From JBARRS01 sp049644345 (GTDB lineage Bacteria > Actinomycetota > Thermoleophilia > Gaiellales > Gaiellaceae), in NCBI GenBank assembly GCA_049644345.1, contig JBARRS010000077.1, positions 1 to 11,979 on the forward strand: 11,979 bases of DNA, written 5' to 3'. This document shows positions 6,639 through 11,979 of this stretch, piece by piece. Under the pieces are notes generated by a model. That model worked only from the letters and a program-made list of their open reading frames with translations. It ran no database searches and was not told the DNA's origin. How positions within the stretch are numbered: position 1 is the stretch's first letter; each line of letters starts with the position of its first letter. A program made the position numbers and the translations under genes.

Positions 6639-7319
6639 GTGGAGGATTGGGGCGCGCATGCAGAACGGGAAGAACGCCGCTTTCGCGACGGCTCCGAGCG
6701 ACTGCCCGAGGCGCCGGACGAGCGGCAGCGCCAGCTGACGCGGATGGGAAACGCCGCCTACGGCGCCGGCCTCGCTCACCTGATGCGCGGCGAGGAGGCG
6801 GCGCGAGAGTGGCTGGGTCGTGCCGCGTCCACCTACCGCGAGAGCTACGAGCACGCGCCGCCGGGCAGCTGGGGCCGGCCGATCGGCGCGATCAAGGCGG
6901 GCCTGCTCGCCGGCGACCGCGAGCGTGCGGCCGACGACGCGCGCTGGACGCTCGGAGAAGGAGCCGCCGAGGCGGAGTCGCCGATCGGCATCTACGCCGC
7001 CGCGCTCGCCTACACCGTGCTTGCCGACTACGAGCACGCACGCGTCTGCGCCGACGAGATCCGCACCCGCGGCGACTTCCCACACCAGGTGGCGGACGCG
7101 ATCGCCTTCATCTCGGCCGAAGATGTGCTCGCCTACACCGAGGCGGTGGAGGCTGTGCTCCGGTCGTTCGAGCAACGGGACGAATATCTCGACGACGTGC
7201 CCGTCGCGGACACGGTGATCGTGCTCCAGACGCTTGCCGCCAGGCGCGGGATGGCAGCCGAGCTCAGCTCGGCGCTCTTGCCTACTCCGCCTGAGACGGC
7301 GGGTGGAGCACCATCGTGA
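6639..7319 (+). CDS. Hypothetical all-helical (TPR-like) protein
   Basis: A 226-residue soluble protein predicted to be almost entirely helical. It opens with a charged region (EREERRFRDGSERLPEAPDERQRQ), followed by helix pairs with TPR-like spacing: NAAYGAGLAHLMRGEEAAREWLGRAASTYRESYEHAP (38-74), WGRPIGAIKAGLLAGDRERAADDARWTL (78-105), PIGIYAAALAYTVLADYEHARVCADEIR (115-142) and AIAFISAEDVLAYTEAVEAVLRSFEQRDEYL (154-184). The pattern 'AI.AGLLAGD...A', a later 'YTEAVEAVLRSFE' and a closing 'ADTVIVLQTLAARRGM' recall the Imm49 family of immunity proteins, but I cannot confirm this, and no toxin gene is nearby. GTG at 6639 was chosen because GAGGA lies 8 bases upstream; GTG at 6624 is the other possibility. 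It starts back-to-back with the minus-strand gene at 6617, and its last 38 bases overlap the end of the convergent regulator gene. Confidence 0.72.
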   Translation: MEDWGAHAEREERRFRDGSERLPEAPDERQRQLTRMGNAAYGAGLAHLMRGEEAAREWLGRAASTYRESYEHAPPGSWGRPIGAIKAGLLAGDRERAADDARWTLGEGAAEAESPIGIYAAALAYTVLADYEHARVCADEIRTRGDFPHQVADAIAFISAEDVLAYTEAVEAVLRSFEQRDEYLDDVPVADTVIVLQTLAARRGMAAELSSALLPTPPETAGGAPS

Positions 7320-7809
7320 TCACGACCGGCTCCTCGTCGTCGGTCTCGGAGTCGCGGGCCTTCTCGACGAGATCCGTGATCAGCTCCAGTGCGCGCTCGG
7401 CCGGAATGCGTGCCGTCACCTGCGCCGTCCGGAATTGCCCCTCGCGGCTGAACTTCTCCCAGCCGCGCTGCACCTCCTCGAGCATCGCGGCCCGAAGGTC
7501 ACTTGCGCTGCCGGTTGCGATCAGCTCCGGGGCGACGCGAACGGTGCGGGCGACGGCGCGGTAGGGCTTCTCGCGGCCCTTGCCCCCGTCGCTGAGCTCG
7601 ATCAGGCCCGCCCTCAACAGCATCCGCACGTGGAAGTGGAGATGACCCGGATCGACGCCGAGACGCTGGGCGAGCTCGCGGTTCGTGAGCGCCTCCGCCT
7701 CGCCGGCCCCGAGCGTTTCGAGCACCCGAAGTCGCAGCGGGTGCCCGAGAGCCTTCAGCTGCTCGGGCTGATCAACGACGAAGTGGTCTTTTATGCCTGC
7801 CTTCGGCAT
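7282..7809 (-). CDS. Winged helix-turn-helix transcriptional regulator (ArsR/HTH_20-like)
   Basis: A 175-residue cytosolic DNA-binding protein. Residues 14-85 are a winged helix typical of the ArsR-like HTH_20 group: QPEQLKALGHPLRLRVLETL, then the helix-turn-helix LTNRELAQRLGVDPGHLHFHVRMLLRAGLIE (41-71), where LHFHV is the 'HLH-type' recognition helix, and the wing DGGKGREKPYRAVAR. The remaining 85 residues (RAAMLEEVQRGWEKFSREGQF, then a strand-helix unit ending PVVITMVLHPP) probably form a dimerisation or sensing domain; no metal-binding Cys motif is seen, so metal sensing is unlikely. It lies 39 bases after pgl on the same strand, and a short A+T-rich stretch with a near-palindrome before its ATG suggests its own, possibly self-repressed, promoter. 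Its stop lies inside the end of the convergent plus-strand gene. The target genes are unknown. Confidence 0.85.
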   Translation of the reverse strand: MPKAGIKDHFVVDQPEQLKALGHPLRLRVLETLGAGEAEALTNRELAQRLGVDPGHLHFHVRMLLRAGLIELSDGGKGREKPYRAVARTVRVAPELIATGSASDLRAAMLEEVQRGWEKFSREGQFRTAQVTARIPAERALELITDLVEKARDSETDDEEPVVITMVLHPPSQAE

Positions 7810-7821
7810 TTACGGCAAGTT

Positions 7822-7831
7822 CTACATATAG
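7822..7831 (-). promoter_or_regulatory. A+T-rich near-palindrome in the regulator's promoter region
   Basis: The minus strand reads CTATATGTAG, matching its own reverse complement at 8 of 10 positions, 12 bases before the regulator ATG. It contains TATATG, a fair -10 hexamer, and TAGACA lies 15 bases further upstream as a possible -35. In such a GC-rich window this A+T-rich patch stands out. It may combine promoter and operator for the winged-helix gene, but the evidence is small. Confidence 0.35.
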
Positions 7832-7848
7832 GTTTTTGGCGAGGTTGT

Positions 7849-8538
7849 CTAGCGACGCAACCCTGCGGCCGCCTCGCGGTCGAGCACGACCCTCGTATCG
7901 CCCGAGGCCGCGCGCACCAAGCTCGCGGGGATGTCGCGGCTCGGTGTCTTGCCGAATGCACGGGCGACGGCGTCGGCTTTCTCCTCGCCGGTGGCCGCGA
8001 AGACGATCCGCTGCGCCGCGGTCAGTGCGGGCAGCGTAAGCGTAACGCGGGGGACGTACGGCTCGAGCTTCGCCTCGGCGGTGACGACGAGCCGCTCGTG
8101 CTCGTCGAGCGTGGGGGCGTTCGGGAACAACGACGCCGTGTGCCCGTCGGGCCCGATCCCGAGCAACAGCAGGTCGAGCTTGACGCCGCGTAGCTCCTGT
8201 TCGTAATCCTGCGCGGCCTGCTCCGGCGCGAGCTCCCCGCGGATGCGGTGTACCTCGGCAGGCTGCTCCGTAAGGCGCTCCAGCAGCTTCTGCGTCGCAA
8301 GCAGGTAGTTCGACCGTTCGTCGTCCGGCGGAACGCAGCGCTCGTCGCCCCACCAGACGCCGGCGCCGCTCCAGTCGGGTCGCATCCCTGCCGCAAGCTC
8401 GTACGCGCGTCCCGGCGCCCGGCCGCCGGTCAGGACGATCTGCTCCCCCGCGGCCGCTGCCTCGGCGAGCAGCTTCGCGACGACCGTTGCCGCTCGCTCC
8501 GCGTTTTCTTCGACGACGAGCTTGACGTCGCTGCTCAC
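7849..8538 (-). CDS. pgl: 6-phosphogluconolactonase
   Basis: Cytosolic enzyme of the oxidative pentose phosphate pathway that hydrolyses 6-phosphogluconolactone to 6-phosphogluconate, following glucose-6-phosphate dehydrogenase. The 229 residues are a normal length for the family (also called DevB). Diagnostic motifs are VLTGGRAPGRAYELAA (35-50), the phosphate-binding loop with Arg where most homologues have Ser; VWWGDERCVPPDDERSNY (61-78); and the catalytic LLLLGIGPDGHTASLFP (123-139) with D131 and H133. The GTG start at 8538 shares four bases (GTGA) with the proC stop, so translation is probably coupled. Genes for the pathway neighbours zwf and gnd are not in the window; proC, which consumes NADPH, is the immediate partner, a loose metabolic link at best. 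The regulator gene follows after 39 bases. Confidence 0.93.
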   Translation of the reverse strand: MSSDVKLVVEENAERAATVVAKLLAEAAAAGEQIVLTGGRAPGRAYELAAGMRPDWSGAGVWWGDERCVPPDDERSNYLLATQKLLERLTEQPAEVHRIRGELAPEQAAQDYEQELRGVKLDLLLLGIGPDGHTASLFPNAPTLDEHERLVVTAEAKLEPYVPRVTLTLPALTAAQRIVFAATGEEKADAVARAFGKTPSRDIPASLVRAASGDTRVVLDREAAAGLRR

Positions 8539-9359
8539 TCCTCTCCCTGGGCGAGCTCGCGTCCCCGATCCATCGCGGCCTGGATCGCGTTGAGGAACGC
8601 GGCCCGAACGCCCGCGCGCTCCAGCTCCCGGATCGCGCGGATCGTCGTGCCGCCCGGCGAGGTCACCTTCTCGCGCAGCTCGACGGGGTGCATCCCTTCG
8701 TCTCGTAGGAGCCGGGCCGTTCCGAGCATCGTCTGCACGACGAGCTGCGTCGACGCTTCGCGCCCGAGCCCGAGCAGGATTCCGGCCTCGATCATCGCCT
8801 CGGCGAGCAGCGCGAAGTACGCAGGCCCCGAGCCTGAGACCGCCGTGACGGCATCCATGTACGGCTCCGGGACGCGGACGACGCCGCCAAGGTGCGCGAG
8901 GGCCTCCTCGGCGAACGCGAGGTGTTCCTCGTCGGCGTGCGAGCCCGGGCAGACGCCGGCGATTCCTTCGTGGACGACCGAGGGCGCGTTCGGCATCGCG
9001 CGGACGACGGGGACGCCCTTCGGCAGGTCGTTCTCGATTCGCGAAGTCGGGACGGCTGCTGCGATCGAGAGCACCGTCTGCCCGGGCGTGATCGCGCCTG
9101 CGATTGCCGGGAGCAGCTCGTCGAAGTCCTGCGGCTTGACGGCGACGATGACGAGCGCGGCGCCGTCGACCGCCTCGGCGTTCGACAGAGTCGCTTCGAC
9201 GCCGTGGCGCTCGCGCAGCTCCGCCAACCGCTCCTCGCGTCGTGCCGTGACGACGATCTCGCTCGGCTTGCGCCAGCCGCCGCTGAGGAAGCCGGCGACG
9301 AGCGCCTCGCCGATGGTGCCCGCCCCGAGGACGGCGACGCGCCGGGAGTCGATTGCCAT
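8535..9359 (-). CDS. proC: Pyrroline-5-carboxylate reductase
   Basis: Cytosolic enzyme catalysing the last step of proline synthesis: NAD(P)H-dependent reduction of 1-pyrroline-5-carboxylate to L-proline. The 274-residue protein shows the N-terminal Rossmann loop VLGAGTIGEAL (10-20), the IVAVKPQDF segment (71-79), VVRAMPNAP (118-126), the substrate-binding AVSGSGPAYFALLAEAM (173-189) and the C-terminal family signature TSPGGTTIRAIRELERAGVRAAFLNAI (233-259). Length and order are those of normal ProC. The ATG at 9359 has no clear Shine-Dalgarno sequence but is preceded by TAGACT at 6 bases, as for the PAC2 gene, so it may be transcribed without a leader even though it lies 35 bases after the permease gene on the same strand. 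Its stop overlaps the pgl start by four bases. Confidence 0.95.
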   Translation of the reverse strand: MAIDSRRVAVLGAGTIGEALVAGFLSGGWRKPSEIVVTARREERLAELRERHGVEATLSNAEAVDGAALVIVAVKPQDFDELLPAIAGAITPGQTVLSIAAAVPTSRIENDLPKGVPVVRAMPNAPSVVHEGIAGVCPGSHADEEHLAFAEEALAHLGGVVRVPEPYMDAVTAVSGSGPAYFALLAEAMIEAGILLGLGREASTQLVVQTMLGTARLLRDEGMHPVELREKVTSPGGTTIRAIRELERAGVRAAFLNAIQAAMDRGRELAQGEE

Positions 9360-9365
9360 GAGCTC

Positions 9366-9371
9366 AGTCTA
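9366..9371 (-). promoter_or_regulatory. Possible -10 element (TAGACT) for a leaderless proC transcript
   Basis: The minus strand reads TAGACT, six bases, then the proC ATG at 9359: the same hexamer and distance as before the PAC2 gene at 848-853. It fits TANNNT and would start transcription at the ATG. No -35 element is evident. Confidence 0.4.
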
Positions 9372-9394
9372 GGCCGACGCGTCGCCGGAGCTCG

Positions 9395-10192
9395 TCAGCG
9401 GAGGGCCGCGCGCGTGAACACGTGGATCGAGATGGCAGTCAACGCCACGGCGAAGAGCGTGACCACGCCGAGGCTCAGCCCTGCCATCACCGTCTTGTTG
9501 CCGAGCTCCCAGATGTTGTGGAGGCCCGTGCTGTCCCCCAGCAGCCCGTAGCGCATCAGCGCAAGTCCGTGGGTGAGGGGGAGGAACTTCGCGACCCACG
9601 TGAGGAAGCCGGGCATGGCAGTGATCGGGAACAGCGACCCTGCGAGGAACCAGGGCACGATCGCGATCGCGGGGACGCGGGCGATGAACTCCTCCTGCTT
9701 CGGGACGCGGCTCGCGAGCGTCTCGGCAACCCCGTACATGCCGACCGTGAAGAGCGTCGCGGCGGCGAGGAACCAGACGACCCCCGTACTCCCGGCGTTG
9801 AAGTGGATCCCGCGGGCGAGCGCGAAGGCGATCAGCGCGAGCACCTGGAACGCCGTGATCGCGAGCGCGACCAAGAGGTTGCCCATTACGAGCAGCGGGC
9901 GCGGGATCGGCGCCGCGAGCAGCTCGCGCTGCGCCCCGTTCTCGCGGTCGACGATCACGCTGAGCCCCGAGAACATCGTGTTGAGCGGGATCAGCAGGCC
10001 GATCGTCCCGACTGCGACGAACGACTCGTACGACGCGTTGGTGTGGAGCGCCTGCATCAGCGCCGGAGCGATCACGAGCGCGAACAGGATCGGCGTGATC
10101 AGCGGCACGAGGAGCTCGCGTGGAGTGCGGGCGGTGAGCTGGAAGCGCCGCCGCGAGAGCGTGGCTATGGGTGTGAGAGTGGCTGCGGTCAT
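9395..10192 (-). CDS. ABC-2 type exporter permease (DrrB-like)
   Basis: A 265-residue integral membrane protein of the ABC-2 family, forming the membrane channel for the ATPase encoded just upstream. About six membrane helices are visible: around residues 27-46, 58-79, 100-126, 137-158, 172-192 and 235-258. The family signature after helix 2 is present: SVIVDRENGAQRELLAAPIPRPLLVMGNLL (78-107), as is the late PWFLAGSLFPITAMPGFLTWVAKFLPLTHGLALMRYGLLG (180-219). The closest functional models are DrrB and other drug, lipid or polyketide exporters; the cargo cannot be read from the sequence. ATG at 10192 has a strong AAAGGAG site and lies 15 bases after the ATPase stop, so the two form one operon. 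The gene is followed after 37 bases by proC. Confidence 0.92.
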   Translation of the reverse strand: MTAATLTPIATLSRRRFQLTARTPRELLVPLITPILFALVIAPALMQALHTNASYESFVAVGTIGLLIPLNTMFSGLSVIVDRENGAQRELLAAPIPRPLLVMGNLLVALAITAFQVLALIAFALARGIHFNAGSTGVVWFLAAATLFTVGMYGVAETLASRVPKQEEFIARVPAIAIVPWFLAGSLFPITAMPGFLTWVAKFLPLTHGLALMRYGLLGDSTGLHNIWELGNKTVMAGLSLGVVTLFAVALTAISIHVFTRAALR

Positions 10193-10196
10193 GGTT

Positions 10197-10203
10197 CTCC
10201 TTT
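10197..10203 (-). promoter_or_regulatory. Ribosome binding site of the permease gene
   Basis: AAAGGAG on the minus strand, four bases (AACC) before the ATG at 10192; it lies in the 15-base gap after the ATPase stop. Confidence 0.7.
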
Positions 10204-10207
10204 GGGA

Positions 10208-11146
10208 TCAGGCAGCCTCGGCGAGCCGGTCGCCGGTCAGCCGCAGGTAGACGTCGTCGAGGGTGGGCTCCCGGGCGCTGATCGTGCTCGCGAGACCGAG
10301 GTCGTTGATCACCGCGATCGCCTGGCCGGCGGTGCGCTCGCGCAGCGGCACGGTGAGCCGCGATCCGACCGCGAACGCGTCCGCCCCCGCGATGCCGTGG
10401 GCGCGCAGGGAGGCGAGCGCCGCCGGCAGGTCGTCCTTGACGTGGAGCTCGACGAGCTCTGCGCCGAGGTCGGCGCGCAGGCGTTCCGGCCTGTCGAGGG
10501 CGACGATCCGGCCCATGTGCATGATCGCGATCCGGTCGCAGAGCTGCTCGGCCTCGTCCAGGTAATGCGTCGTGACGAGGATCGTCATCTCGGTGCGGGC
10601 GCGCAGGCCCTCGATCACCTCGAGCAGCTCCTCGCGGATCCGCGGGTCGAGTCCGACGGTCGGCTCGTCCAGGAAGAGCACGTGGGGCCGAGAGACGAGC
10701 GCCCGTGCGAGCTCGAGCCGCCGCCGCTCACCGCCGCTGTAGGTGGCGACGGGTCGGTCGACCAGCACGCTGAGGCCGAGCACGTCGGCGAGCTCGGCGA
10801 CGCGGGTCCTAGCCTCCACCGGATCGACGCCCCAAAGGCGCGCGTGGATGTCGAGGTTGCGGCGACCGGTGAGCGCCCGGTCGACGGCGGGCTCCTGAAA
10901 GACGACGCTGCTGACCCGCCGAGCCGCAAGCGGCTCCGTCGCGACGTCGAAGCCGGACAGGCGGGCCGTCCCGCCGGTGGGGCGGATCGTCGTCGTCAGC
11001 ATCCCGATCGTGGTCGACTTGCCCGCGCCGTTTGGGCCGAGCAGGCCGAACACCTCGCCCGGGGCGACGTCGAAGTCGATCCCCTTCACCGCCTCGACCC
11101 CGCCCGGGTAGGTCTTGCGGAGCTCGTTCACTTCGATCGCTCTCAT
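10208..11146 (-). CDS. ABC exporter ATP-binding protein (DrrA-like)
   Basis: A 312-residue cytosolic ATPase that powers export through the permease encoded next. All nucleotide-binding motifs are intact: Walker A GPNGAGKST (37-45), Q-loop Gln in VVFQEP (Q84), signature YSGGE (136-140), Walker B VLFLDEP (156-162) and H-loop His in VTTHYLDEAEQ (H194). The sequence around these (IDFDVAPGEVFGLLGPNG, AVDRALTGRRNLDIHARLWG, PTVGLDPRIREELLEVI) and the roughly 80-residue C-terminal domain ending PTLDDVYLRLTGDRL are typical of the daunorubicin-resistance DrrA group. The frame is open to 11278, but the ATG at 11146 is chosen because it begins the conserved domain and has a near-perfect ribosome binding site; the extension would cover the divergent sigma gene's start. 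A GTCACA-N16-CGTC element on this strand (11202-11227) points at the gene, so it is probably under control of the divergent ECF sigma factor. Confidence 0.94.
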   Translation of the reverse strand: MRAIEVNELRKTYPGGVEAVKGIDFDVAPGEVFGLLGPNGAGKSTTIGMLTTTIRPTGGTARLSGFDVATEPLAARRVSSVVFQEPAVDRALTGRRNLDIHARLWGVDPVEARTRVAELADVLGLSVLVDRPVATYSGGERRRLELARALVSRPHVLFLDEPTVGLDPRIREELLEVIEGLRARTEMTILVTTHYLDEAEQLCDRIAIMHMGRIVALDRPERLRADLGAELVELHVKDDLPAALASLRAHGIAGADAFAVGSRLTVPLRERTAGQAIAVINDLGLASTISAREPTLDDVYLRLTGDRLAEAA

Positions 11147-11150
11147 CGGA

Positions 11151-11159
11151 ACCTCCTTT
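11151..11159 (-). promoter_or_regulatory. Strong ribosome binding site of the ATPase gene
   Basis: AAAGGAGGT on the minus strand matches the 16S rRNA 3' end over nine bases and sits four bases before the ATG at 11146. It fixes the start and rejects the longer upstream frame. Confidence 0.85.
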
Positions 11160-11165
11160 GCGACC

Positions 11166-11191
11166 GTCACATCGGCCGCGTCTCGTTCGTC
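11166..11191 (+). promoter_or_regulatory. ECF41/SigJ-type promoter of the sigma factor gene
   Basis: GTCACA (11166-11171), 16 bases, then CGTC (11188-11191). This equals the form I recall for ECF41 promoters (-35 TGTCACA, -10 CGTC) and for Mycobacterium tuberculosis SigJ (GTCACA-N16-CGTCCT). Transcription would start near 11198, about 17 bases before the ribosome binding site and 30 before the GTG. Autoregulation of the sigma gene follows if correct. Confidence 0.72.
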
Positions 11192-11201
11192 AAAGGTGTA
11201 A

Positions 11202-11227
11202 GACGGATTCCGACGGAGGGATGTGAC
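11202..11227 (-). promoter_or_regulatory. ECF41/SigJ-type promoter of the ABC exporter operon
   Basis: On the minus strand: GTCACA (11227-11222), 16 bases, CGTC (11205-11202), identical in boxes and spacing to the opposite-strand element at 11166-11191. Transcription leftward would start near 11195, about 50 bases before the ATPase ATG and upstream of its strong ribosome binding site. The -35 box abuts the sigma factor's GTG start codon. Confidence 0.7.
11215..11220 (+). promoter_or_regulatory. Ribosome binding site of the sigma factor gene
   Basis: GGAGGG lies seven bases before the GTG at 11228 and supports that start. The same bases form part of the spacer of the minus-strand promoter. 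Confidence 0.7.
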
Positions 11228-11979
11228 GTGAACGAGCACGACTGGCTGGCGGAGAGGTTCGAGGGCGAGCGACCGCACCTGCGCGCGGTCGCCTATCGGA
11301 TGCTCGGCTCGATCAGCGAGGCGGAGGACGCCGTCCAGGAGTCCTGGTTGCGGCTCAGCCGCGCCAACGCCGGCAAGGTCGACAACCTGCGCGGGTGGCT
11401 CACGACCGTCGTGGGTCGCGTCTGTCTCGACATGCTGCGCGCGCGTCGCTCACGCCGAGAGCAGTACGTCGGCGACTGGCTCCCCGAGCCGATCGTGACC
11501 GTCGAGACCGGAGACGACCCGGAACAGGAGGCCCTGCTCGCCGACTCCGTCGGGCTGGCGCTGCTCGTCGTGCTCGAGACCCTGACGCCCGCGGAGCGGC
11601 TTGCGTTCGTCCTGCACGACATGTTCGCGGTGTCGTTCGAGGAGATCGCGGGGATCGTCGGGCGGACGCCCGCCGCGGCGCGTCAGCTGGCAAGCCGCGC
11701 CAGGCGTCGAGTGCAGGGCGCAACGCCGAGCCCCGACCTCGACCTGGCGCTCCAGCGCAAGGTCGTCGACGCGTTCCTGGCAGCCGCGCGCGCCGGCGAC
11801 TTCGAGGCGCTGCTCGAAGTGCTCGATCCCGACGTCGTCTTCCGCGCGGACACGCGCAGGGTTCGCCCGCCGGTCATCGGCGCTGCCGCGGTCGCGCGAG
11901 AACTGCTCGCGCGCGGCGCCCCGTTCGCGCCCTTCGCGCGGCCTGCGATCGTCAACGGCGCCGCCGGCGCGGTCGTCCG
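11228..11979 (+). CDS. ECF sigma factor of the ECF41/SigJ type with C-terminal SnoaL-like domain, 3' end cut off
   Basis: RNA polymerase sigma factor; 250 codons are present and the frame is open at the right edge, so the end of the C-terminal domain is missing. Residues about 12-79 are sigma region 2 (RPHLRAVAYRMLGSISEAEDAVQESWLRL, then RGWLTTVVGRVCLDMLRARRSRREQY). The linker contains WLPEP (84-88), a hallmark of ECF41. Residues about 108-163 are region 4 (LTPAERLAFVLHDMFAVSFEEIAGIVGRTPAAARQLASRARRRV). From about 174 begins the SnoaL/NTF2-like extension (VVDAFLAAARAGDFEALLEVLDPDVVFRAD) that in this group regulates the factor in place of a separate anti-sigma protein. The DGGGK motif expected after DVVLRxD is not seen; the protein reads ADTRRVRPP. 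GTG at 11228 is used because GGAGGG lies at the right distance and conserved sequence begins soon after. It is divergent from the exporter operon, and promoter elements of its own type face both genes. Confidence 0.9.
   Translation, partial: MNEHDWLAERFEGERPHLRAVAYRMLGSISEAEDAVQESWLRLSRANAGKVDNLRGWLTTVVGRVCLDMLRARRSRREQYVGDWLPEPIVTVETGDDPEQEALLADSVGLALLVVLETLTPAERLAFVLHDMFAVSFEEIAGIVGRTPAAARQLASRARRRVQGATPSPDLDLALQRKVVDAFLAAARAGDFEALLEVLDPDVVFRADTRRVRPPVIGAAAVARELLARGAPFAPFARPAIVNGAAGAVV

Noticed and set aside
6618..7175. N-terminal extension of the 200-residue protein up to 7175
   Set aside because: The extension is antisense to the helical protein gene and has no protein-like features; the conserved-looking part begins at the ATG at 6617.
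9375..9384. Palindrome CGACGCGTCG between permease and proC as an operator
   Set aside because: Ten-base palindromes made only of common GC-rich words are expected several times by chance in a window of this size and composition.
11147..11278. Longer start for the ABC ATPase (up to 11278)
   Set aside because: It would run through both promoters and the sigma gene start; the ATG at 11146 has a near-perfect ribosome binding site and begins the ABC domain.
1..11979. CRISPR arrays, tRNA or rRNA genes, insertion sequences, phage genes
   Set aside because: No regularly spaced repeats, transposase or integrase motifs, or RNA gene signatures were seen; the window reads as ordinary chromosomal sequence.

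Overview
The window is very GC-rich and almost fully coding, with short gaps, GTG starts and little AT-rich DNA. Its gene set (a heme A synthase of the 'IEFGNR' type, a PAC2 protein of the Rv2125 kind, a DipZ-type thiol-disulfide transporter, a DrrA/DrrB-like exporter and an ECF sigma factor with a SnoaL-like tail) points to Actinomycetota. A deep-branching class such as Thermoleophilia is my guess from the style of the unassigned genes, not a demonstrated placement.

Left part (1-3349): the 3' part of ctaA runs off the left edge. Nine bases later comes a PAC2 protein on the same strand, converging stop-to-stop, with no base between, on a minus-strand dipZ. Middle (3350-7319): a large, unusual SF2 helicase lies upstream of dipZ on the minus strand, with direct repeats in the gap between them and two overlapping inverted repeats just before the helicase start. 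Beyond it sit two unassigned genes transcribed divergently from starts 21 bases apart: a 200-residue protein built of two alpha/beta modules, and a 226-residue all-helical protein.

Right part (7282-11979): five minus-strand genes follow one another, ATPase > permease > proC > pgl > winged-helix regulator. ATPase and permease form a clear two-gene operon with strong ribosome binding sites; proC and pgl overlap by 4 bases. Divergent from the ATPase gene is an ECF sigma factor (ECF41/SigJ type) that runs off the right edge.

The most informative structure is the 81-base gap between the sigma factor and the transporter operon. It holds two copies of GTCACA-N16-CGTC, one on each strand, each pointing at one of the two genes. 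This is the form recalled for promoters of ECF41/SigJ sigma factors. The sigma factor therefore appears to drive both itself and the exporter from two promoters whose polymerase footprints would overlap. No RNA gene, CRISPR array, insertion sequence or gene-free stretch longer than 300 bases was seen; the longest non-coding gap is 116 bases (5899-6014).
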